DNA of 64,000 bases, taken from NCBI GenBank assembly GCA_039679385.1, contig JBDKVB010000143.1, positions 1 to 64,000 of the forward strand, written 5' to 3'. Positions within the stretch are counted from its first letter, which is position 1; every line of letters begins with the position of its first letter. A model generated the notes under the pieces. That model had not been told where the DNA came from. It saw only the letters and a program-made list of their open reading frames with translations, and did no database searches. The translations under genes were made by a program, and so were the position numbers. Source of the stretch: Armatimonadia bacterium. GTDB lineage: Bacteria; Armatimonadota; Zipacnadia; Zipacnadales; JABUFB01. Of the stretch, positions 43,302 through 53,177 are shown one piece after another.

Positions 43302-44402
43302 ATGGCTGAAGAGAGAAGCGCTAAGGAACCTGTGTCCACTCAACTGCCCGGCTATACGATCCCCGTCATCGACCTCGCCGAGGAGACTGAACGGCAGGTC
43401 GTCGTGGATCGCGAGCCGGGCCAGTATCTGGGCCACCCGACGACCGTCCTGCTGAAGGACGGGAAGACGATGCTGATCGTCTACCCGAAGGGCCATGCGC
43501 GGGGCGCCATCGTGCTGAAGAAGAGCACCGATGGTGGTCTCACCTGGTCGGAACGGCTGCCGGTGCCGGAGAACTGGGCCACCTCGAAGGAGATCCCTAC
43601 CCTCTACCCGACCGTCGATGCGCAGGGCAGGCGGCGGATCCTCCTGTTCTCGAGCGAGTACCCAATCCGCAGGGCCGTCTCCGAGGACGACGGCGAGACG
43701 TGGTCGCCGCTCGAGCCCATCGGCGACTTCGGCGGAATCGCTGCGATGTGCGACTGTATCCGCCTCAAGGACGGCCGCTACATGGCGCTGTTTCATGATG
43801 ACGGCCGGTTCCTGCGCAACGAGGGCACGGCCACGAAGTTCACCGTGTTCAAGACCCTCTCCGAGGACGGGGGCATGACCTGGAGTGAGCCCTTCGTCAT
43901 CGCCGAGCACCCGCAGGCGTGGCTTTGTGAGCCGGGTGCGGTGAGGTCGCCGGACGGTCGCCAGATCGCCGTGCTACTGCGCGACGAGAGCCGCAAGTTC
44001 AACTCCTTCATCATCTTCAGCGACGACGAGGGTGAGACCTGGACTGCGCCGCGTGAGGTGCCGTCATCACTCACCGGCGACCGCCATCAGGCCATGTACG
44101 CGCCCGACGGTCGCCTGTTCCTCAGCTTCCGCGACAAGGCTCGTGAGAGCCCAACCTATCACGACTGGGTGGGCTGGATCGGCACCTACGAGGACCTCGT
44201 CGAGGGTCGTGAGGGGCAGTACCGCGTGCGCTTCCTGCACAATACCAAGGGCCAGGACTGCGCCTACCCGGCGGTCGAGTTGCTGCCCGACGGTACCTTC
44301 GTGGTCACCACCTATGGCCACTGGGTCGAGGGTGAGCAGCCCTTCATCGTAAGCGTCCGCTTCCGGATCGAGGAGATTGACGCGAAGGCACCCGGACGCT
44401 AA
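43302..44402 (+). CDS. BNR/Asp-box (sialidase-fold) protein
   Basis: 366 aa, cytosolic. Four Asp-boxes mark a six-bladed sialidase-like propeller: STDGGLTW, SEDDGETW, SEDGGMTW and SDDEGETW. The arginine triad of true sialidases is not obvious, so a different glycan activity or a binding role is likely. GAGG lies upstream of the ATG. A second, related gene lies at 46780. Confidence 0.88.
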   Translation: MAEERSAKEPVSTQLPGYTIPVIDLAEETERQVVVDREPGQYLGHPTTVLLKDGKTMLIVYPKGHARGAIVLKKSTDGGLTWSERLPVPENWATSKEIPTLYPTVDAQGRRRILLFSSEYPIRRAVSEDDGETWSPLEPIGDFGGIAAMCDCIRLKDGRYMALFHDDGRFLRNEGTATKFTVFKTLSEDGGMTWSEPFVIAEHPQAWLCEPGAVRSPDGRQIAVLLRDESRKFNSFIIFSDDEGETWTAPREVPSSLTGDRHQAMYAPDGRLFLSFRDKARESPTYHDWVGWIGTYEDLVEGREGQYRVRFLHNTKGQDCAYPAVELLPDGTFVVTTYGHWVEGEQPFIVSVRFRIEEIDAKAPGR

Positions 44403-44442
44403 CAGAGCCGCCAGCCCCTCGGCCCAGGCCACAAGAATCAGC

Positions 44443-44478
44443 AAAGGGCGACCCGCTACAGAAGACGGGTCGCCCTTT
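44443..44478. terminator. bidirectional terminator between convergent genes
   Basis: A 13-bp stem AAAGGGCGACCCG (44443-44455) / CGGGTCGCCCTTT (44466-44478) with a 10-nt loop. A- and T-runs on both sides let it serve both the rightward BNR gene and the leftward GH gene. Confidence 0.88.
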
Positions 44479-44501
44479 CTGGGTTTGCGGCAGGGGGTTC
44501 G

Positions 44502-46571
44502 CTACTCCGGGTAGTCGACCTTCATGACCACGTCGAGGACCGAGTACACGCCGCTGCGCAGCTTCGCGGACTTCCAGAGTGCCTCGCCGACCTGCGGGCT
44601 GTTCGACGCGCCGAACTGGAAGGTGTTGCGGCCGGCGGCGATCGGTACCGTGAACTTGCCGGGCGCGTCGAGCACCGTCTTGCCGTCGACCTGAAGGCTC
44701 ATGTCCTGGCCCTTCAGAACCAGTCGGTAGGTGTGGAAGTCATCCGTGGTGTTCATCTCGTACTTCTGCTTGGTGCTGTACCAGGAGATCTCGCCGGGGG
44801 TGAGGATCACGCGGTCACCGGCGACGCCGTTGCTGAAGATGATGCTGTTGATGCCCGAGATCACCTTCGCCTGAACCTCGGCCACAGTCTCCCGAGCGGG
44901 ATCGGCGTTCCACGGGTAGACGAAGTAGAGGTACTCCCCGCTATCCACGCCACGGTCAGCGACGAGCAAGGCTCCGTCCTTCGCCTCGGCGACGCGGTTC
45001 TTGCCGAGCGTCTCCGCGCTCCAGGGCGAGGCCGGTATCTTGTCTCCCTGCCAGGTGACATCCCACAGGTACTTCTCGGTCGGGACGGCCGTCGCCTTGA
45101 GCGTAACCTCGTTGTGACCGGGCTTGAAGATCGTTGCGGGCACCGGGTACTCCCACCAGGCGTCCTTGCGGGTCGGGGCAGAAAGGTCGGTACCGTTGAC
45201 GGAAGCCTCCGGCCCGGTCGGTGCGGTCGTCATCACGCAGAGATGGACGGTCGCGCCTTCGCCTTCCTTGCCGAGCTCAATCGGCACGGTGATTGGCTTG
45301 TCCTGGCTGAGCGCCCAGGGGTTGTCCGGTGTGAGGATGGGGACGTTTTGGAAGCGCTCCCCGTCCTTGAGGTACATGCTTGGCCGGTAGTTGCGGACGG
45401 TAACGAAGTAGGTCTTGTCCATCGAGGCCAAGGCCTTCGGGTCACCGATCTCCGAGAGCATCGGCGCCTTCGGGTTGAAGAAGTTGAACAGGTAGATGCC
45501 GTCGGCGCCGGCCTGCCAGACCTCGGCGGCACGAGCCCGGTAGGTCTGCTGCGAGCCCCGGTTGTAGACCGGCGTCTTGGCCCGGACGCGCGACTCACTC
45601 AGCGAGGGGTAGACCGGGACGCCGTACTTGTGCCCCAGGTTGATCAGGTACTCCCAGGGGTTGAGCTGGTAGTAGCAGGTGCCGCTCAGCAGGTCCACAT
45701 ACCCCTCCTGCAGCCAGCGCTCGATATCCAGGCCCACTGCCCGCGCGTAGTCGACCGAGTCCGGCACGCGCACCGCAATCAAGATCGGACGGCCGCGCTT
45801 GCGGCCCTGCTCATCGGCCATGACTCGGACGCGGCGCACGAGGTCGGTCATCATGTCCAGTTCCGCCTGGCTCGCGGTACCGCCATAGGCGACGGACTTG
45901 AAGTAGCTGCAGTGGCGCAGGAAGTCGAGCTCAACCCCGTCGACGTCGTAGTTGGTGCAGATCTCCTCCAGGTAGCGGAAGGCCAGGTCGCGGATCTCCG
46001 GGTGCGTGTAGTCCACGCCGCTCCAGGGGCCGAACTGGGACTTGTTGTCGTAGCTGCCGATGAGCCACTCCGGGTGCTGGTACTTCAGCGGCGGGAAGAG
46101 CGGGTATGGGTTGTCCGGTGAGTGCGCAGCGTCGTGGGTGTCGTTCATGCGCATCGAACAGAAGATTTCGATCTTATGCTGCTTGCCGAAGTCCACGACC
46201 ATCTTGAGCGCATCCGTGCCGAGGTTGATCAGGTCGCGCGTAGCGTTGCGCCCATCGAGGACCTGTCGGTCCAGGACGGTGCCCACTTTGGTGTTGTAGG
46301 TGAAGTTGCTGAAGCCGGAGCTGATCGGGCAGTAGAAGATCGTATCAACCTGCGAGCCGACCAGCGGCGAGGTCCTCTGCAGGAGCGCGTTCTCCACCGT
46401 GAGCGGCAGGTCCTTGGGGTAGTAGAGCACATCGCAGCCATCGTTGTTGAGGATGATGCGGCGCTGACGATGCGCCAGTTCCTTCCGCTGCTGCACGAAG
46501 GCGTCCTGCGACCAGGCTTCGGTCATGACGGTCACCACCATTAGCGCAAGTATCGCGAGACGGTTTCCCAT
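44502..46571 (-). CDS. secreted GHL10-like glycosyl hydrolase with C-terminal LamG-like domain
   Basis: 689 aa. A signal peptide (to about residue 21, TEAWS) leads into a TIM-barrel domain of the GHL10/DUF187 type, shown by DYTHPEIRDLAFRYLEEIC and YDVDGVELDFLRH, where Asp/Glu side chains sit on strand ends. A central Ig-like segment and a C-terminal beta-sandwich (FHTYRLVLKGQDMSLQVDGK, DUF1080/LamG style) follow. It probably acts on an extracellular glycan. The ATG at 46571 with GAGGTG upstream is preferred over a GTG at 46580. Confidence 0.85.
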   Translation of the reverse strand: MGNRLAILALMVVTVMTEAWSQDAFVQQRKELAHRQRRIILNNDGCDVLYYPKDLPLTVENALLQRTSPLVGSQVDTIFYCPISSGFSNFTYNTKVGTVLDRQVLDGRNATRDLINLGTDALKMVVDFGKQHKIEIFCSMRMNDTHDAAHSPDNPYPLFPPLKYQHPEWLIGSYDNKSQFGPWSGVDYTHPEIRDLAFRYLEEICTNYDVDGVELDFLRHCSYFKSVAYGGTASQAELDMMTDLVRRVRVMADEQGRKRGRPILIAVRVPDSVDYARAVGLDIERWLQEGYVDLLSGTCYYQLNPWEYLINLGHKYGVPVYPSLSESRVRAKTPVYNRGSQQTYRARAAEVWQAGADGIYLFNFFNPKAPMLSEIGDPKALASMDKTYFVTVRNYRPSMYLKDGERFQNVPILTPDNPWALSQDKPITVPIELGKEGEGATVHLCVMTTAPTGPEASVNGTDLSAPTRKDAWWEYPVPATIFKPGHNEVTLKATAVPTEKYLWDVTWQGDKIPASPWSAETLGKNRVAEAKDGALLVADRGVDSGEYLYFVYPWNADPARETVAEVQAKVISGINSIIFSNGVAGDRVILTPGEISWYSTKQKYEMNTTDDFHTYRLVLKGQDMSLQVDGKTVLDAPGKFTVPIAAGRNTFQFGASNSPQVGEALWKSAKLRSGVYSVLDVVMKVDYPE

Positions 46572-46779
46572 GGGAGGCACCTCGTAAGGTTGTGCAACTC
46601 ACCGGTTGTGGCTGAGAGCGGCTCGGGTCGTGAGTCCCCTTCAGAAGCCTCGCTTCGCCGTCTGCCCGCGTCCTCCTCCTCGCTGGTGACAGACGGCTCA
46701 CGCCCTGGGAAGGTCGGAGTTGATGTGGGAGGAACAGAACCAGGTTTCCGGCACGAGCAACACAAGGAGAGAAACTGAG

Positions 46780-47784
46780 ATGAGACTGAAGCAAGTGGTC
46801 ATCGGCGGGCCGCGCGAGGATCAGCAGTGGCGCGGGATTCCCAGCATCGAGCGCAGTCCGGGCGGAAGGCTCTTCGTGTCCTGGTTCTCCGGCGGCAAGA
46901 TCGAGCCCGAGGAAACCAACCGTGTCTATCTCCAGACCAGCGACGACGATGGCCAGAGCTTCTCCGAGCCGATCGTGAGGTGCGACCCGGAGGGCAAGAC
47001 CCGCGCCTTCGATCCGTGCCTGTGGTTCGACCCGCGCGGACGCCTCTGGTATATCTACAATGTCGGCAACCGCGAGGAAAACCAGCACGGGGTCTGGGCG
47101 CAGTGCTGCAGCGAACCGGACGCCCCGCAACTCCAGTGGTCTGAGCCGAAGCGTCTTGGGTTCGACGTGCCCTTCAGCTTCCGCAGCAACAAACCGACCG
47201 TGCTCAGCACCGGCGAGTGGCTGCTCCCCGTCACCTGGGCCGAGGACACCCGGGGCGACTGGTTCGCCGGCGACCGCCAGCTTCAGGGCTGCGCGATCTC
47301 CGAGGACGAAGGCGAGACCTGGACGCTGCACGGCGCGGTGAAGGCCCCCTCCTGGGCGCTGGAGTGCATGTTCATGGAGCTGCACAAGGGCGACGTCCGT
47401 ATGTACACCCGCTGCGGCGGCGGAGTCATCGACGAGAGCCTGTCGAGGGATCGGGGTCGCACCTGGAGCGAAGCCCGCCCGACGACCATCACGAATCCCG
47501 GCTCGCGGTTCTTCGTGCGCCTCCTCGCGAGTGGGCGCTGGCTGCTGATCAACAGCCCCGACCCGAAGGCCCGCACCGGAATGGTCGCCATGCTCTCCGA
47601 GGATGAAGGCCGGACCTGGAGCGCACCGCTGATGCTCGATGAGCGCACCAACATCAGCTACCCCGACGCTTGCCAGACCGCCGAGGGTCTGATCTATGCC
47701 GTACACGATCGCGAACGCCAGGGGGCAATGGAGGTCCTGCTGTCGGTCTTCTCCGAGCAGGACATCGTGCCCGGACTTCCTTAG
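46780..47784 (+). CDS. BNR/Asp-box (sialidase-fold) protein, second copy
   Basis: 334 aa. Asp-boxes TSDDDGQSF, SEDEGETW, SRDRGRTW and SEDEGRTW. Starts directly at the first blade with no signal peptide. It contains SIERSPGGRLFVSWFSGG, typical of exo-glycosidase-like propellers of DUF4185/BNR type. AAGGAGA before ATG 46780. The URO-D-like gene follows by 23 bases. Confidence 0.87.
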   Translation: MRLKQVVIGGPREDQQWRGIPSIERSPGGRLFVSWFSGGKIEPEETNRVYLQTSDDDGQSFSEPIVRCDPEGKTRAFDPCLWFDPRGRLWYIYNVGNREENQHGVWAQCCSEPDAPQLQWSEPKRLGFDVPFSFRSNKPTVLSTGEWLLPVTWAEDTRGDWFAGDRQLQGCAISEDEGETWTLHGAVKAPSWALECMFMELHKGDVRMYTRCGGGVIDESLSRDRGRTWSEARPTTITNPGSRFFVRLLASGRWLLINSPDPKARTGMVAMLSEDEGRTWSAPLMLDERTNISYPDACQTAEGLIYAVHDRERQGAMEVLLSVFSEQDIVPGLP

Positions 47785-47807
47785 GCCTCACTCAGCAGGA
47801 GCCTGCC

Positions 47808-48797
47808 ATGCAGCCCAGATGGCACATCGCGTTCTGCAACGTGACCGTGACCGAGTATGCCGGGGTGCCCTACCGGGACTACTACGGTTCGCCTGCGGTG
47901 ATGCTCGAGGCACAACTGACGGCGCAGGAGGTCGCCCAAGAGCGCTGGGGAGTCGGGCAGTTCCTGCGTCCGCACGTGGATTCGCCCTCCTGCACCTTCG
48001 CCTCCTACCTGGGCGCGCCGGTCATCGAGCCCGAGGAAGACGAGGTCCCGTATCTCGACGCCGCCCGACCGCTGCTGACGGAGGTGGCGCAGATCGACCG
48101 GCTTCGTGCAGGCGACCCTCGCCGCGACGGTTGGATGGCGCGGCGCTGGAAGGCCTGGCAGTACTATACCGCCCGCGGCTACAAGGTCGGTCTGGGCGGC
48201 TATGACGGTGGCGCCGTGACGGCGGCCTGCGAGATCAGCGGCGGGCAAGCTCTGGCGTGGTTTGCGGAGAGTCCGGAGGCGGCGCAGAGACTGCTGGAGG
48301 CCATGGTCGCGGCGACGGAGAGTCTTGCGACCTTCGATGCGTCGCTGCGAGGCGACACCTACAGGGGGCTCAGCTACACCGGCGACGACTTCTCCGGTCT
48401 GCTGTCGCCGGGGATGTTCCGGCGCTTTGCGGTGCCCTGCTACCAGCGGCTCTACGCCGGTCAGGAGCACCGGTACATGCACAGCGAGCTTCTGCGTGCC
48501 GAGCACCTGCGGATCGCTCGCGACGAAGTCGGCATCACCGAGTTCCATGGCGCGGGCTGCAAGAACCTGACCCTCGCGGAAATGCACGAGATCATGGGGA
48601 ACGCCTTCTGGACGCAGCTCACTCCGCAGGAGATGGAGGAGCTTGAGCCGGAGGCCCTCGACGAGCGCATCAAGGAACTGGCGGGATGCGGTGCCTCGCA
48701 CGTGCAGCTCTATCCCGGACGCGGGACTCCCGACAGGAACATGGAGGCTGCGATCGCGGCGGTGCAGCGCGAGTGTCCCGGTGGTCCGGCGTGGTAG
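47808..48797 (+). CDS. uroporphyrinogen-decarboxylase-like (URO-D/MtaA) protein
   Basis: 329 aa. The TIM-barrel pattern of URO-D/MtaA proteins is clear: YTGDDFSGLLSPGMFRRFAVP, a histidine strand (MHSELL) and FHGAGCKNLT. The sequence lacks a typical heme-pathway context, and such paralogues in glycan loci are of unknown role; some transfer methyl groups. AGGAG upstream of the ATG. Paired with the preceding BNR gene. Confidence 0.82.
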   Translation: MQPRWHIAFCNVTVTEYAGVPYRDYYGSPAVMLEAQLTAQEVAQERWGVGQFLRPHVDSPSCTFASYLGAPVIEPEEDEVPYLDAARPLLTEVAQIDRLRAGDPRRDGWMARRWKAWQYYTARGYKVGLGGYDGGAVTAACEISGGQALAWFAESPEAAQRLLEAMVAATESLATFDASLRGDTYRGLSYTGDDFSGLLSPGMFRRFAVPCYQRLYAGQEHRYMHSELLRAEHLRIARDEVGITEFHGAGCKNLTLAEMHEIMGNAFWTQLTPQEMEELEPEALDERIKELAGCGASHVQLYPGRGTPDRNMEAAIAAVQRECPGGPAW

Positions 48798-48809
48798 AGC
48801 GCGAGAGCC

Positions 48810-50837
48810 TCACACCCAGAAGCCGTAGGTGGGGATGCCTTTGAAGATGCCGATCAGCGTCCAGACGCTACCGACAAAGAACTCGCCGAGCACGAGGCCG
48901 ATGAACAGCGGCATGGCGGCCCGGTACATCTTGGCCCGGCCGTAGCGCAGGATCACGGCCTTCAGAGTCCAGGCGATGAGCAGGGGCAGCCACAGGCAGT
49001 TCATGGCCCAACTGCCCGAGACTGCGTAGCCGATGGGATGGAAGGGCCAGCCGGCGAACCGAGCGCGCCCCTCGAAGAGCAGCATGACACCGACGAACCC
49101 CGCTCCCATGGCACCGATCGGGCCCCAGGCCGGTCCCTGCGGACTGGTCAGCCAGTTCTGCAGCCGCTGGTAGGGCTGGCGACCGAAGCTCCGAGCAGTG
49201 CCTCCCCACTTCGCGCCAACACCCATCCGGAAGCCCGGGTCGAGCCATCCCCAGAAGCTCCCCACCGCGCCGAGTACGGACGCGAGGATCATGGCGCCGG
49301 CGAACTTGCGTGCGTCGAAGCCGACCTCCTCGGCCATACGGAAGCCCTCAAGCTGATGGGGCATCTCGTGGTTGCGGTAGGCGCGGTTCTGCCAGAAGAG
49401 GATGGACAGCACCACCAGGTCCTGCTTGCGCAGGTTGGCGGTCCCGACGACCTGCGGGATGATGAGGTCCGGTCCGGCGAAGTGCAGATCGTGGACCGGA
49501 TGCCCCAACTCCGCCCGGATACGCGTGACGACCACGCCGAGCATGAAGAAGATCGCGAAGTAGGCCAGCGCCACCGATAGCGAGGCTCCGCCATGCACGA
49601 GCATGGCCACGAGTGCCGCGCAGCCGAGAACCATTCCCCAGAAGGCCACCGGGATCGGCAGCGGGTCATCGTCCGAGCTATCGCCTCCCGGCCTGCTGCG
49701 GTCACCCCAGACCTGAGACCAGATGTCAACCAGATGCGAGCGCATGGCCCACAGCGAGAAGGCAAAGAGGCCGACGTATCCGCCGAAGGCCTGCTCGTTG
49801 AGATAGGGCGGTGCGCTGGCTGTCCAGCTCTGCGGCTCGAATCCCAGGGCGCTCGACAGCACCCGCAGCGCCTTCCACCAGAAGAAGAAGAACCAGCACG
49901 AGAAGAGCTGGTCCTGCGGCAGCAGGTATCCCAGGCCGATGGCAAAGGGGTAGAAGGAGATGGGCGTCCAGCCCAGGGCACGCCACGGCCGGGTCTTGAT
50001 GAAGGGGCTGAGATCCCAGACTCGCACGCGGATCATCGGCACCGACGGGTACAGGACATGAAGGCCGTTGAGCAGGTCGATGCTCGCCGCCAGGGCGAAG
50101 CCGATCCACAGGAGGCGGTTGCGGAAGAGCAGTCCCCGCGGCTCAGTGATCTGCAACGGCAACACAACCAACGGGTAGCTGAGACGTTCGCGCTCGGTCC
50201 ACTGCTTGCGGATCAGCACGTTCATGCACAGCATGACCAGCAGCATCAGGACCATGTAGACGGACCAAGTGAGTACGGGCACACCCCAGGGGGCCAGGTG
50301 CGCGACGGTGTAGGGAGTCGTGCCGCCGTTGAAGAGTGCCTCGAGGGACTTCATGTCCCTGACGACCCAGCCCTTCGGCAGGTCGGCGAGGAAGAGCTCC
50401 TCCCACTTGTTCTCCGGTGTGGCCAGCCAGAAGGGTGCGGCCATGGCCGGTGCCAGCATCTGGATACTGTCATGCGCGGCGAGTCCCGAGGCGATGGACA
50501 GGCAGGTGTAGACGACCAGCAACTCGCCCTGCGACAGCGCCCAGCGGGGAGCACGCCACAGGAACAGTTGGTTGACCCCGCGCAGCAGGAGGATGCAGAA
50601 GATAACGTTGAAGAACAGGGAGACGGTGGTGGGGTGCCCGCTGTAGCGGACCTCCTCCATCATCACGATCCAGTAGCAGTTGAGCGGGGCGAGGAGGCAG
50701 ACAAGCAGGAGGGAACGCCAGGTGACGGCCGGGCGTGTTGCGGGTTCGCGCAGGTGGCTTGCGAGCAACTGCACTTCGGGCCCCCACCGGGACGAGGGTG
50801 CAAGGAGGGCGCAGGTCACCGACACAGCCTGCGCCAA
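48810..50837 (-). CDS. large DUF6785-like polytopic membrane protein
   Basis: 675 aa with about twelve transmembrane segments. Long loops include FNGGTTPYTVAHLAPWG and the C-terminal LVLGEFFVGSVW. The layout resembles the DUF6784/DUF6785 proteins common in environmental bacteria, distantly like oligopeptide transporters; transport is a guess. The TTG start at 50837 is weakly supported, and GTG codons shortly downstream are possible. It may supply substrate to the nearby glycosidase-like genes. Confidence 0.68.
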   Translation of the reverse strand: MAQAVSVTCALLAPSSRWGPEVQLLASHLREPATRPAVTWRSLLLVCLLAPLNCYWIVMMEEVRYSGHPTTVSLFFNVIFCILLLRGVNQLFLWRAPRWALSQGELLVVYTCLSIASGLAAHDSIQMLAPAMAAPFWLATPENKWEELFLADLPKGWVVRDMKSLEALFNGGTTPYTVAHLAPWGVPVLTWSVYMVLMLLVMLCMNVLIRKQWTERERLSYPLVVLPLQITEPRGLLFRNRLLWIGFALAASIDLLNGLHVLYPSVPMIRVRVWDLSPFIKTRPWRALGWTPISFYPFAIGLGYLLPQDQLFSCWFFFFWWKALRVLSSALGFEPQSWTASAPPYLNEQAFGGYVGLFAFSLWAMRSHLVDIWSQVWGDRSRPGGDSSDDDPLPIPVAFWGMVLGCAALVAMLVHGGASLSVALAYFAIFFMLGVVVTRIRAELGHPVHDLHFAGPDLIIPQVVGTANLRKQDLVVLSILFWQNRAYRNHEMPHQLEGFRMAEEVGFDARKFAGAMILASVLGAVGSFWGWLDPGFRMGVGAKWGGTARSFGRQPYQRLQNWLTSPQGPAWGPIGAMGAGFVGVMLLFEGRARFAGWPFHPIGYAVSGSWAMNCLWLPLLIAWTLKAVILRYGRAKMYRAAMPLFIGLVLGEFFVGSVWTLIGIFKGIPTYGFWV

Positions 50838-50922
50838 TTTGCTGTGCGACGGAATCCAGGTGGGGCAATTCGCGACCGGCCGCCGGTCCGCCTCCTCAGC
50901 AGGGAAGAGAGAAGGAGGCCGT

Positions 50923-53112
50923 CTATCGTGCTCGCAGCGTCAGCGGCAGCGACGGCTGCGAAAGGACTACCACCGTGCCTCGGGCGGTGACGGGTACCGG
51001 GGTTCCGTTGGCCGTGGCCTCCGTGAGTCTTCGGCCCGGAACCGCCAGGCGCAGACGGATCTTGCTCGGAGTACCCCGCTCCAGTCCTCGCAGGGCCACC
51101 TCAAGCTCGTCACCACGGAGTCGTGCCCGCAGGCTGATCGGGCCCCAGCGAGTGGGGCAATCAGTTACCGCGAGACCGCCCGGCCCCGTCAGCCACCGTG
51201 CCGGGCAGGCCCGCAGCAGGTGCAGCACGTCCTGGTCGCGATCGTCGTCCACCAGCAGGTGCTTGAGCATCAGTGGAGCCATGGCCTGACTCGGCACCAC
51301 CTGCTCAGCGCCGCCCTTTACCGTCCGGAACCCTTGCGGCCCAGGCAGTACGGTCACTTGCTCGTAGGAGGCCCAGTATCCGCGCGAGTGGTGGTGCGCG
51401 AGGTGCCCGTAGAAGCTGGTCAGGTAGCCTGCCACATCCTCAGCGTCCAGCAGGCCGCGCGTCCAGTGCCAGGCAGGCCAGTCGTCGAGGTGTCCGCCGA
51501 AGCGGGTCGTACCCAGCAACTCGCCGCCATGATCACGACGGTAGCGAGCGATCGCTCGCACGACGGAGGTCTCCAGCACACCCGCCGAGACCATCTCCAG
51601 CAGGTAGCGGTAGTTGCAGTAGGAGGCGTGGCGCGACTCGGTCATGCGCTCGAAGGGTGGCGGCTGCACGGGACCGGCAGGTACAAACCCGGAGGGATGC
51701 GTCGCAGCCGCTACGGCCGCCCGGATGTCCGCCTGGTATGCGGTCGCCTCTGCCGTCAGCGCTTCTCCCTCGTGGCGCGTCACCGGGTCGGCCAGGAGCG
51801 CTCGGCCCAGGTCACGCAACCCGCGGCAGACCCACACATCGCCGGCGAAGTAGAACTGCTTCCACTCCGCGGCGTCACCGTGGTAGTCCGCCTCAGGCAA
51901 CCCGGGGAGGAGGCCCCGGGTCGTCGCGTCGTCCGACGCCAGGGCCTCACGGCGCAGGTCCAGGAGACGGCGGGCAACTCGCCGCAGGATCACCAGGTGC
52001 TCGTCCCACCAGGACTGGTCGGCCGAGAGCTCCCGGTAACGTGCAGCGGCGGCCAGCAACTGCCCGTACTCGGCGACCGCGGGACCGTAGTAGTCGAAGG
52101 TCCCGTCGGGCTGCACATACCGGCCCAGGTAATGGCTCAGGGCGTCGCGTGCGTGGTCGAAGCGCCCCCACTCCATCATGGCCCAGGTGAAGAACAGGAC
52201 CGCCGGCGGGAAGCTATCATGGCGCGGCTGATCGTAGGTGCCCACGCCGTAGCGCGGCAGCACACCCCGGAAGGTCAGGTCAACAAGTCGCAAGGAGGCG
52301 GCCACGCCCTGCTGCACTGAGGCCTCAGGGACTCGCACTTGCAGGCCGTCGGCGGCCCAGGACTGGTGCCGCAGATGCGCCCCTAGCAGCGCCTGGTAGA
52401 AGCCCAACTCAGGCGCGACGACACCGGCACAGGAACGCTCGTGACACAGCGTCTCTCCTTGCGGCGAGAGGGTGCGCAGGCGACGGTACACCGCGAGTTC
52501 GCCGGCTGGACCATCGGCGAGAGCGAAGGCGATCATCTCGACGCCCTGCTGCTTGTCCTCGTCCCAGGCGCCGTAGCACACCGCGTTCATGGACTCGCCC
52601 AGCAGACCGTGAGCACAGCGCGAGGAGGCAGTGATCTCGAAGGCGGCCCCGAAGTGCCCCTCGATGGCACCGTCTGCACGCACCACGGCACGGTCTTCGG
52701 TGCGCTCGTCCCCGAGGAAGGTCATGTCCAGCAGTCGCGGCAGGAGGTCGGCGACAGCGGCAAAGGACGGCTCGCCCTGAGCCTGCGCCTGCTGCGCGAG
52801 GAGGTCCTTCGAGGCCTCGAGGAGAGCCTGGCAGTGCGAGGAATCGTCCGCCGGGACACGAGGGAGACTCTCCAGCGACCCGAAGGGCCGCTGGAGCCTT
52901 CCGCGCACCATGGGCGGCTCGGTACTGAGGAAGAGAAACTCCGTAGGACTCTCGAGGACGGCGAAGGGCGTTTTGGTTTCGCGATAGGTGGCGCGCAGCG
53001 TCCAGCCGGCGAGCGTCTCCCCGGCGGTGAGGTGGTGCTGAGAGCCCGCGATCCGGACCGTCGCCCCGCCGTCGGAACGCAGGGCAACCAACTCAGGCTT
53101 TGCGGCAGGCAT
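50923..53112 (-). CDS. six-hairpin (alpha/alpha)6 glycosidase-like protein
   Basis: 729 aa, no signal peptide. An N-terminal beta-rich region is followed by a helical barrel (about 260-620) with LPRYGVGTYDQPRHDSFPPA, YLGRYVQPDGTFDYYGP and WWDEHLVILRRVARRLLD, typical of six-hairpin glycosidases. A small C-terminal beta domain follows. Catalytic acids cannot be assigned by eye. AGGGGG precedes the ATG at 53112. Leftward cluster with the membrane protein and the GH-A-like gene. Confidence 0.72.
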   Translation of the reverse strand: MPAAKPELVALRSDGGATVRIAGSQHHLTAGETLAGWTLRATYRETKTPFAVLESPTEFLFLSTEPPMVRGRLQRPFGSLESLPRVPADDSSHCQALLEASKDLLAQQAQAQGEPSFAAVADLLPRLLDMTFLGDERTEDRAVVRADGAIEGHFGAAFEITASSRCAHGLLGESMNAVCYGAWDEDKQQGVEMIAFALADGPAGELAVYRRLRTLSPQGETLCHERSCAGVVAPELGFYQALLGAHLRHQSWAADGLQVRVPEASVQQGVAASLRLVDLTFRGVLPRYGVGTYDQPRHDSFPPAVLFFTWAMMEWGRFDHARDALSHYLGRYVQPDGTFDYYGPAVAEYGQLLAAAARYRELSADQSWWDEHLVILRRVARRLLDLRREALASDDATTRGLLPGLPEADYHGDAAEWKQFYFAGDVWVCRGLRDLGRALLADPVTRHEGEALTAEATAYQADIRAAVAAATHPSGFVPAGPVQPPPFERMTESRHASYCNYRYLLEMVSAGVLETSVVRAIARYRRDHGGELLGTTRFGGHLDDWPAWHWTRGLLDAEDVAGYLTSFYGHLAHHHSRGYWASYEQVTVLPGPQGFRTVKGGAEQVVPSQAMAPLMLKHLLVDDDRDQDVLHLLRACPARWLTGPGGLAVTDCPTRWGPISLRARLRGDELEVALRGLERGTPSKIRLRLAVPGRRLTEATANGTPVPVTARGTVVVLSQPSLPLTLRAR

Positions 53113-53177
53113 GATGTCCCCCTGATGGCTGGTGGCAGCGGATGATGCTCCGTGAGGTGCGAGAGGTAGAGTGGGGC

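Noticed and set aside
43302-47784. True sialidases
   Set aside because: Asp-boxes are clear, but the arginine triad and export signals of bacterial neuraminidases are not evident.
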